This document shows, piece by piece, positions 58,068-64,000 of a DNA stretch of 64,000 nucleotides. Positions within the stretch are counted from its first letter, which is position 1, and each line of letters opens with the position of its first letter. The translations under genes and the position numbers were made by a program. This stretch comes from Rheinheimera sp. A13L. Its GTDB lineage: Bacteria; Pseudomonadota; Gammaproteobacteria; Enterobacterales; Alteromonadaceae. The notes beneath the pieces were generated by a model that had not been told where the DNA came from, made no database searches, and worked only from the letters and a program-made list of their open reading frames with translations. The stretch is from assembly GCF_000217935.1 (NCBI RefSeq), contig NZ_AFHI01000067.1, forward strand, positions 104,911-168,910, given 5' to 3'.

Positions 58068-58855
58068 TCAGCGCTTTGTTGCATGCAAAAGGTGATGCAC
58101 CAGGACATTTGTTGATTGGTGAATTAAGTTATCAGCAATGGTTACAGCATGAACTGGCGGCTGTTTCGGAAGCTGATTTTGCCAGAATTGCAACGGAAGC
58201 AATGGCTGGAGAGGTTGTAGGCTCTTCAGCCGGAGGTGAACAACCTAAGTTTTGTACTTTTATCGACGGCAAACATAGATTAGTCAAATTCACTGAACCT
58301 GCGGTCAACGCCAATAGCCAACGCTGGGTTGATTTGTTGCAGGCGGAGCATAGTGCCTTGAATACTCTGGCTAATCATGGAATTGCAGCAGCTCAATCAA
58401 ACATTGTGATGCAAGAGCAACGTACTTTTTTAAGTTGTGAGCGATTTGACAGAGTGGGGACACTTGGCCGCAAAGGTTTCGTTGCGCATGGCTGCTTTTT
58501 ATTCAAAAAATCATGAGTTTGTTGGCAAGCCAGCAGAATGGCCTGTGATTGCTAAGCATCTGGTGCAGAACAAACTGATGAGTGCAGAGGATGCGGATAC
58601 TATCGCCGTTATTTGGTGTTTTGGTCGTTTGATTGCAAATATGGATATGCATGGGGGAAACCTGTCGTTTTATTATGCAGGAGAGGGTGAACTTACTGTA
58701 GCTCCGGTATACGATATGTTGTCTATGGCATGGCCGGGCAGTTTTGGGCTGAATTGCTTACCAACACTTATATCTCAGAAGAGTTCAAGGACATCGCCAG
58801 AACCATGCAACTTGAATTACATGCTAAAAAAGATCTGATTGAGCTGATGGCTTAA
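58043..58855 (+). pseudogene. Broken HipA/YjjJ-family kinase gene
   Basis: Remnant of a HipA-like protein kinase of the YjjJ type. Frame 1 gives GDAPGHLLIGELSYQQW, GSSAGGEQPKF and ERFDRVGTLGRKGF. Near 58495-58515 homology moves to another frame with EFVGKPAEWPVIAKHL, the catalytic-loop LIANMDMHGGNLSFYY and PVYDMLSM. Near 58740 it shifts again to TYISEEFKDIARTMQLELHA, with the usual intervening segment lost. The normal N-terminus is missing: the ATG at 58043 comes from the repeat. Not functional as read, and no hipB partner is visible. Confidence 0.8.
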
Positions 58856-59083
58856 AAGTAGCATATCTGAACACACAACCATTCATTGTCGACGCTGTCC
58901 GATAAATCCTATGTGGCTATGGTGCCCTTAAATTCAGCCATAGCCAGTTTCAGAACAGGATCATGCTGTTAGGGATCCATCGTCGCCCCTGATAGCAAGT
59001 GACGCAGTTAAATCGACAGAAACTGATTTGGAGCTGACAGCTGAGTCAGAACCAACATGACCTGGCGGATCCTCTAAGAGTCT
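58856..59083. other. Intergenic region with one hairpin
   Basis: No gene is supported. A 9-bp inverted repeat, TGGCTATGG at 58914 and CCATAGCCA at 58938, forms a hairpin with a 15-base loop. It may be degraded mobile DNA next to the pseudogene. Confidence 0.35.
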
Positions 59084-59278
59084 CTATTTTGAAACCCGGC
59101 AGGAATTAATACCTATCAGGCTGTACAACGGGCAAATTCCTACAACTCCAGTCAACAGGGGTATGATACCCAGCCAACCCCATGGGCCAATCATATCGAT
59201 TGCAGCTAAGGTGATCAGTACTACTCCAGCACTTACCCGAGCTATTTTGTCCAGACCACCCACATTTTTTTGCATCAT
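59084..59278 (-). CDS. DUF2892 (YgaP-type) inner-membrane protein
   Basis: A 64-residue protein starting MMQKNVGGLDKIARVSAGVV with two membrane segments (about residues 14-28 and 33-53) and the motif GVVGICPLYSLIGINSC. This is DUF2892, the membrane part of YgaP rhodaneses, found in sulfide-handling clusters. The two cysteines may carry persulfide, which is inference. It is transcribed divergently from the persulfide dioxygenase, with an FNR-type site between. Confidence 0.85.
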   Translation of the reverse strand: MMQKNVGGLDKIARVSAGVVLITLAAIDMIGPWGWLGIIPLLTGVVGICPLYSLIGINSCRVSK

Positions 59279-59364
59279 TGTTTTCCCTTATGAATTCAAT
59301 AAAAAGCGATAAAGGTTGTTGTAGTTCAGTCATCTCTAATCTAATGACTCTCGAAAACTGAAGT

Positions 59365-59378
59365 TTGATATACATCAA
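59365..59378. promoter_or_regulatory. FNR-type operator in divergent promoter
   Basis: TTGATATACATCAA matches the FNR/Anr/EtrA consensus TTGAT-N4-ATCAA at every defined position and extends to GTTTGAT..ATCAAAC. A promoter placed 41.5 bp from its centre would have -10-like TTTAAT at 59399 rightwards or TAGATT at about 59340 leftwards. This suggests oxygen-responsive control of either gene. Another dyad, ATTAG-N6-CTAAT at 59403-59418, may bind a second regulator. The rest of this 302-bp gap holds no gene. Confidence 0.7.
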
Positions 59379-59580
59379 ACAAAGAGTGATTTGCCAAATT
59401 TAATTAGTTTTGTCTAATATGTTTATCTCTTTTTGGTATATGCTTATACTTAATTTGAATTAGTGGCTGTGGTTTAGGCAACACAGCGGGTCGATGCACT
59501 GTGCCAGCATCAGGGTCTTAGTATTCAGAACTTTTAGTTCAGTGATGACGGAGCGCCAGGCGTTCCCTTAGGAGCATATG

Positions 59581-60447
59581 ATGAGTGATTTTCAGGTTCA
59601 GGCTTTTTTGGATAACGACAGTGAAACCTTTAGTTATGTTGTATCTGATGTTGTCACTAAACAAGCGGTAGTGATCGATCCCGTACTGGATTTTGATTAC
59701 AAATCAGGGCGCACCTCCACTGCAGGTGCAGAATCGATACTGGCTTACATTCAGCAGAATCAGATGACGGTGGGTTGGGTTCTTGAGACTCATGCCCATG
59801 CCGATCATCTGTCAGCAGCGCCATTTTTCAGGGAGAAACTGGGTGCAAAAGTGGGCATAGGTGCACAGATCAGGCAAGTGCAGGCCATTTTTAAAGAAGT
59901 TTTTAATCTGGAAAAAGAGTTTTTACCTAATGGTGCCCAATTTGACCATTTATTTGAAGATGGCGAAGTACTGCAACTTGGAACTATGCAAATCCGGGTG
60001 ATACATACACCGGGTCATACACCTGCTGATTTAACCTATCTGATTAATGAAAAAGCGGCTTTTGTTGGCGATACCTTGTTTATGCCAGATGTCGGCACTG
60101 CACGTTGTGATTTCCCCGGCGGCGATGCTTCCACCTTATTTCAGTCGCTCAACAAGCTATTCGCCTTACCCAAAACTACCCAAATTTATGTCTGCCACGA
60201 CTATCCAACTCAAGGGCGTGAACATGAGTATGTCACTACGGTAGGGGAGCAGCGTGAGCGGAATATCCATGTACAAGATGGGATCTCAGAGCAGCAGTTT
60301 GTTGCCAAAAGGCAAGCCCGTGATGCCACTCTCGAGATGCCGCGGCTTATTCTGCCTTCTATTCAGGTCAATATCAGGGCCGGGCATATGCCGCCTGCTG
60401 ACGAGACCGGAAAAGTATACTTAAAAATCCCTCTGAATCAGCTTTAA
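59581..60447 (+). CDS. Persulfide dioxygenase-like metallo-beta-lactamase fold protein
   Basis: A 288-residue ETHE1/Blh-type protein that would oxidise glutathione persulfide to sulfite. Metal ligands: THAHADH near residue 72, HTPGHT, GDTLF and CHDY. The ending NIRAGHMPPADETGKVYLKIPLNQL is typical of the Blh group. The second of two adjacent ATG codons is chosen, as it has better spacing to GGAG. It leads an operon with a TauE/SafE permease and a rhodanese, a complete sulfide-detoxification set without a sulfide:quinone reductase. Confidence 0.9.
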   Translation: MSDFQVQAFLDNDSETFSYVVSDVVTKQAVVIDPVLDFDYKSGRTSTAGAESILAYIQQNQMTVGWVLETHAHADHLSAAPFFREKLGAKVGIGAQIRQVQAIFKEVFNLEKEFLPNGAQFDHLFEDGEVLQLGTMQIRVIHTPGHTPADLTYLINEKAAFVGDTLFMPDVGTARCDFPGGDASTLFQSLNKLFALPKTTQIYVCHDYPTQGREHEYVTTVGEQRERNIHVQDGISEQQFVAKRQARDATLEMPRLILPSIQVNIRAGHMPPADETGKVYLKIPLNQL

Positions 60448-60487
60448 GTTGTTGTGCTTTTTGAGTGGCTATTAAAGGGAGTCTCTT

Positions 60488-61237
60488 ATGGTTCAAGCAA
60501 TTCTTGGCGCTTTACTGATAGGTATCAGTCTGGGAGTTTTTGGCTCAGGTGGCTCTATTCTGACAGTTCCCGTGTTGATGTATCTGGTGGATATGCCCGC
60601 TTCTATGGCGATAGCGTCATCCTTATTGATAGTCGCAGGGATCAGCTTGTTTGGCAGTATCCCGAATATAAAAAATAAAAAAGTATCCTGGCCCCATGTG
60701 TTGCTGTTTGGCCTTCCGGGCATGGCTGGTACTTATGGTGGGGCCTGGTTAGGCACTTTAGTGGAGAGCATGGTTCAGTTGTCCGTTTTTGTGCTCCTGA
60801 TGATTGTGGCTGCAGTGATGATGTGGCGTGGCAATCAAACACCGCAGCTTCAGGGCAAAATTAACAGAGCTAAAGTAGTGCTGGACGGATTGGTTGTTGG
60901 GCTGATCACGGGCTTTGTTGGTGTAGGGGGCGGTTTCCTTATTGTACCGGCACTGGTGTTGCTGGGCGGTGTTCCAATGGCGATGGCGGTCGGCACCAGT
61001 TTGCTGATTATTACGCTGAAGTCTTTTGTTGGTTTTGCCAAATACTATGAAGTGCTGACGATGCAGCATCAGTCTTTTGATTGGTTGGTGATTTCTATCA
61101 TGATCGCTGGTGGTGTGGCAGGCAGTTTTTTAGGCCTATGGATTGGGCATCTGTTACCCAAAGAAAAGCTGCAAAAATCTTTCTCAGTATTTTTAGTGAT
61201 CATGGCCAGCCTGGTTCTTACTCAATCTGTTTTATAA
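60488..61237 (+). CDS. TauE/SafE sulfite exporter-like permease
   Basis: A 249-residue membrane protein with about eight helices, starting VQAILGALLIGISLGVFGSG and with a second motif [20 protein letters not shown] near residue 145. It is a paralogue of the protein at 53825 (both share [12 protein letters not shown]). Placed between persulfide dioxygenase and rhodanese, it most likely exports the sulfite or thiosulfate they produce. Gaps to the neighbours are 40 and 17 bp. Confidence 0.88.
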   Translation: MVQAILGALLIGISLGVFGSGGSILTVPVLMYLVDMPASMAIASSLLIVAGISLFGSIPNIKNKKVSWPHVLLFGLPGMAGTYGGAWLGTLVESMVQLSVFVLLMIVAAVMMWRGNQTPQLQGKINRAKVVLDGLVVGLITGFVGVGGGFLIVPALVLLGGVPMAMAVGTSLLIITLKSFVGFAKYYEVLTMQHQSFDWLVISIMIAGGVAGSFLGLWIGHLLPKEKLQKSFSVFLVIMASLVLTQSVL

Positions 61238-61254
61238 CCTTATAAAGGAAAGTG

Positions 61255-61650
61255 ATGAAAAGTGCACAACAGCTGGTCAATGACGCAAAAAGCAGAATTG
61301 TCGAAGTGTCAGTACAAGAATTAGCCCTGGCTTTACAGGATCACCAGACTATTTTGGTTGATGTGCGGGAGCAGGATGAGGTTGTTCAGGGTTATATCGA
61401 CCGTTCAGTGAATTATCCACGTGGGGTGTTGGAGATGCGCATCCATCAGCATCCCAGCATTGCTTCACACTGTGACAGCCAGGCCGCACTGGAATTGTTG
61501 GCAACAAAACCTATTTATTTGATCTGTCGATCGGGATCTCGTTCTGCATTGGCAGCTGACTCCTTACAAAACATGGGATTTAGTACAGTCTATTCTGTAG
61601 CAGGAGGCTTTCAGGCCTGGTCGGACGCAGGTTATCCGGTAGAACTTTAG
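61255..61650 (+). CDS. Rhodanese-like sulfurtransferase
   Basis: A 131-residue single-domain rhodanese. The active-site loop CRSGSRS (Cys91) has the six-residue length typical of sulfur substrates. DVREQDEVVQGYIDRSVNYP and GGFQAWSDAGYPVEL are conserved. In this operon it probably moves sulfane sulfur between glutathione persulfide and sulfite, forming thiosulfate. ATG follows AAAGGAAAG. No terminator is visible. Confidence 0.92.
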   Translation: MKSAQQLVNDAKSRIVEVSVQELALALQDHQTILVDVREQDEVVQGYIDRSVNYPRGVLEMRIHQHPSIASHCDSQAALELLATKPIYLICRSGSRSALAADSLQNMGFSTVYSVAGGFQAWSDAGYPVEL

Positions 61651-61655
61651 TCTTG

Positions 61656-61700
61656 CCTTAGCAACCTTAGCAAACTTAGCAAACTTAGCAAAGTAGGCAA
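61656..61700 (+). repeat. 9-bp tandem repeat
   Basis: Five head-to-tail units of 9 bp around MCTTAGCAA (CCTTAGCAA twice, ACTTAGCAA twice, then AGTAGGCAA). Just downstream of the rhodanese gene. Such a tract can vary in copy number. Confidence 0.8.
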
Positions 61701-61783
61701 CAAGGCGGGTATCTGTTAGCTTAGCTGTATTTTTCGATGCGCCTGATAGCAAAGCCTGTCGTTGTTATTTTGCCGGAGTTCTA

Positions 61784-62803
61784 ATGATCAAAACAGCTGT
61801 TATTGGTTATGGCTTGTCTGCCAAAACCTTTCATTTGCCTTTTATTGTGCAGCAATCAGAGCTGGAACTGGTGGCTATCAGCAGCAGTCAGCCTGAACTC
61901 AAATCAGATTACCCACAGTTACAGCATTATCAACATGGCGATGAGCTTATTCGTGTGTCGGATGCTGAACTGGTGGTGATCAGCTCACCCAATGACAGTC
62001 ATTACCCTTTGGCAAAACAAGCTTTGTTGGCCGGAAAACATGTGCTGGTGGAAAAACCTTTTGTGCTGACAGAGGCACAAGGTCGGGAGTTGTTTGAGCT
62101 GGCTGACAAACAGCAACGCCAGCTTTTTGTTTACCATAACAGGCGTTTTGATGGGGATTTTCTGACATTACAGCAATTGCTCAAGTCTGAAGAGCTTGGG
62201 GTTATCCGTTATTTTGAATCGCATTTTGACCGTTTCCGGCCTGTGCCAAGGCAGCGCTGGCGTGAACAGCAAGGAGCTGGCACTGGTATTTTGTATGACT
62301 TAGGGCCACATCTGATTGATCAAAGCATTGCTTTATTTGGTGCACCAGAGGCGTTAACTGCCCGTTGTCGCGCTTTGCGTCAGGGCAGTGAGGCAGTGGA
62401 TTATTTTCATTTGATGCTGCATTACGCTGATAAAGAAGTGGTGCTGCATTCCAGCCCTTTTTGTGCGCTTCCTACCACTAGATTCATTCTGCAGGGTGAT
62501 AAGGGTTCTTGCCATAAAACGGGTTTAGATCCGCAGGAAGACGCATTAAGAGCTGGGCAAAAACCGCAAGGTGCAAACTGGGGGCTGGAGTCTGAAGCTC
62601 TGTTTGGTGTGTTGGCTAAAGCGGACGGACAAAGAACTTATCCAACCTTAGCTGGCAATTATCAGCTGTTTTATCAGCAACTTGTGGCCGCCCTACAACT
62701 AGGGAAAGCCAGCCCTGTTTCTGCAACTCAAGCTTTACAAGGGATCCGGCTGATTGAACTGGCCCAACAAAGCCAGCAGCTTGGCCGTACAGTGGAGTTC
62801 TGA
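61784..62803 (+). CDS. Gfo/Idh/MocA family oxidoreductase
   Basis: A 339-residue NAD(P)-dependent dehydrogenase. The Rossmann motif is VIGYGLSAKTFHLPFI, followed by VISSPNDSHYPLAKQALLAGKHVLVEKPFVLT with the EKP motif near residue 91. The C-terminal domain has the GTGILYDLGPHLIDQSIALFG signature. YdgJ-like relatives act on inositols or sugars, but the substrate is unassigned here. Followed 3 bp later by a serine hydrolase, so cotranscribed. Confidence 0.92.
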   Translation: MIKTAVIGYGLSAKTFHLPFIVQQSELELVAISSSQPELKSDYPQLQHYQHGDELIRVSDAELVVISSPNDSHYPLAKQALLAGKHVLVEKPFVLTEAQGRELFELADKQQRQLFVYHNRRFDGDFLTLQQLLKSEELGVIRYFESHFDRFRPVPRQRWREQQGAGTGILYDLGPHLIDQSIALFGAPEALTARCRALRQGSEAVDYFHLMLHYADKEVVLHSSPFCALPTTRFILQGDKGSCHKTGLDPQEDALRAGQKPQGANWGLESEALFGVLAKADGQRTYPTLAGNYQLFYQQLVAALQLGKASPVSATQALQGIRLIELAQQSQQLGRTVEF

Positions 62804-62806
62804 CAG

Positions 62807-63988
62807 ATGTTATTTACTGCAGGTAAAAGGCTTATTCAAAGGGCTGTTTTGTGTGGTGCTTTTTTACCTGCTTTGGCGCAGAGCATGCCATCACAGGACA
62901 ACATTCAGTTTCATCAGCACAAGAGGCCAGACCCGGCTTTGCCTGTACAAAGGCCTGCAGCTCAAGGCTTGAATGAGCAGATTTTGCATCAGCTGTTATC
63001 GCAGCTGCAGGACAAGACAACAAACGGTTATCAGCAAGTACATAGCCTTTTGCTGTATAAATCCGGCGCTTTGGTGTTGGAGCTGTATCAAAAGGGCAAT
63101 AACGACTTTATCAACTTTGAACAAGGGATCAAGGTGGTGAAAGGGTCGCAGGATTTTGTCTGGACTGCGGATAAACCGCATTATGTGGCTTCAGTGACAA
63201 AAGCTGTGACAGCCACTTTAACCGGTATTGCTTTGCAGCAGACAGGTCTGACTGTTGATACCACTTTGGCACAGTTGTTACCACAACACCCTGTGATCAA
63301 AGCGGACCCGTTAAAAGCCAGTATTAGCCTGCATCAGCTGTTGTCGATGCAGGCTGGTTTTGTCTGGGATGAATGGACAGGGCAGGATTTGGTGAAGCTG
63401 TGGCAGCAGCAGAATTTTGTCTATTACCTGCTGCAACAGCCCAATACCGGACCGGGAAAAAGCTGGGCGTACAACAGTGCTTTACCTAATCTGGTATTGC
63501 AGCTGCTACAGCAGCAGTTAAAACAACAGCTGCAGCCTTGGGCCAAACAGCAGCTATTTGATAAGTTAGGTGTTACGAATTACCGCTGGGACACTCAACC
63601 CGACGGCGTGCCCGAAGGTTCGGCCCGTTTATGGCTCACCCCACGGGATATGCTCAAGTTAGGTATTTTGTATTTACAGCAAGGTCAGTGGCAAGGCGAA
63701 CAGCTGCTGCCGTTGGGCTGGGTGCAGCAGATGACCAGCCGTCATGCTAAAAGCCCGGCCGGAGATTATGGTTACTATTTCTGGTTACGCCAGCAGGATG
63801 GCGTGTCTTATTACACCGCCGAAGGGGATGGTGGTCAGTATATTGCCGTGTTTCCAACTCTGGATATGGTGTTGGTGCTGACACAAGGCAATTACCAACA
63901 ATGGGCGCTCTATAAAACTCAGGCTGATCTCATTATTCAGCAACTGATTTTAAGTAGCAAAGCCCAGCCAGGCCCAAACAGAAGCTAA
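62807..63988 (+). CDS. Exported serine hydrolase, beta-lactamase family (class C-like/EstB)
   Basis: A 393-residue protein with an N-terminal signal peptide (LCGAFLPALAQS). The Ser-x-x-Lys motif is Ser129-Val-Thr-Lys132 in ASVTKAVTATL, the Tyr-x-Asn motif is YNS in KSWAYNSALPN, and the third motif is a GDGGQ variant near the C-terminus. Such proteins are esterases, peptidases or occasional beta-lactamases, and a resistance role is not implied. It is very Gln-rich. Coupled to the oxidoreductase upstream. Confidence 0.88.
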   Translation: MLFTAGKRLIQRAVLCGAFLPALAQSMPSQDNIQFHQHKRPDPALPVQRPAAQGLNEQILHQLLSQLQDKTTNGYQQVHSLLLYKSGALVLELYQKGNNDFINFEQGIKVVKGSQDFVWTADKPHYVASVTKAVTATLTGIALQQTGLTVDTTLAQLLPQHPVIKADPLKASISLHQLLSMQAGFVWDEWTGQDLVKLWQQQNFVYYLLQQPNTGPGKSWAYNSALPNLVLQLLQQQLKQQLQPWAKQQLFDKLGVTNYRWDTQPDGVPEGSARLWLTPRDMLKLGILYLQQGQWQGEQLLPLGWVQQMTSRHAKSPAGDYGYYFWLRQQDGVSYYTAEGDGGQYIAVFPTLDMVLVLTQGNYQQWALYKTQADLIIQQLILSSKAQPGPNRS

Positions 63989-64000
63989 GTTGCTAACTAA

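Overview
The window is chromosomal DNA of a gammaproteobacterium. Gene order (rodZ-ispG-hisS-yfgM-bamB-der; xseA/guaB-guaA; tadA-mltF-purL; rpsT/murJ-ribF-ileS-lspA-fkpB-ispH; rnhA/dnaQ) and protein sequences fit the Alteromonadales/Chromatiaceae group. The very Gln-rich proteins and the intergenic repeats suggest something close to Rheinheimera. The genus is inferred from general knowledge, not from a search.

Layout. 1-6.2 kb: the end of rodZ, isoprenoid synthesis (ispG), hisS, outer-membrane assembly (yfgM, bamB) and the GTPase der. 6.2-8.7 kb: accessory genes, including an AT-rich S41 protease resembling nisin-resistance protein, a DHFR-like reductase and a nucleotidyltransferase-fold protein. 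8.6-20.2 kb: xseA, then purine synthesis (guaB, guaA, purL) interleaved with tadA, mltF, a PspB-like small protein and an unlisted 55-residue Arg-rich protein. 20.2-29.7 kb: envelope and lipid genes (PilZ protein, OmpW, an OlsF-type acyltransferase, an LpxH-like phosphatase), small metabolic genes, smrA, membrane proteins of unknown function and a BigR/YgaV-type ArsR regulator. 29.8-37.7 kb: rpsT facing murJ-ribF-ileS-lspA-fkpB-ispH.

37.8-48.5 kb holds two consecutive minor-pilin sets. The first is fimT-pilV-pilW-pilX-pilY1-pilE. The second has pilV-, pilW-, pilX- and pilE-like genes around a much shorter PilY-like protein without the N-terminal von Willebrand domain, closed by a convergent fimT. 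Together they encode ten prepilin-like proteins and two PilY-type proteins. 48.6-57.2 kb: nadE-glnB, ettA, a DUF2750 protein, an exported glutathione peroxidase, a TauE/SafE permease, rnhA/dnaQ and a TIGR03503-like membrane protein.

57.2-58.9 kb: four identical tRNA-Asp genes behind a strong promoter, a decayed fifth tRNA, a 99-bp direct duplication and a broken HipA/YjjJ-like kinase gene. 59.0-61.7 kb: a sulfide/persulfide-handling cluster (DUF2892 protein divergent from persulfide dioxygenase, TauE/SafE exporter and rhodanese) with an exact FNR-type palindrome in the divergent promoter. 61.8-64 kb: a Gfo/Idh/MocA oxidoreductase and an exported serine beta-lactamase-like hydrolase.

Intergenic DNA carries three repeat families: 124-127-bp imperfect palindromes of ERIC-like size and design; a ~26-28-bp GC-rich hairpin module that also sits inside some of those palindromes; and a dispersed CCATCCATGGCGCTCACC-type element.
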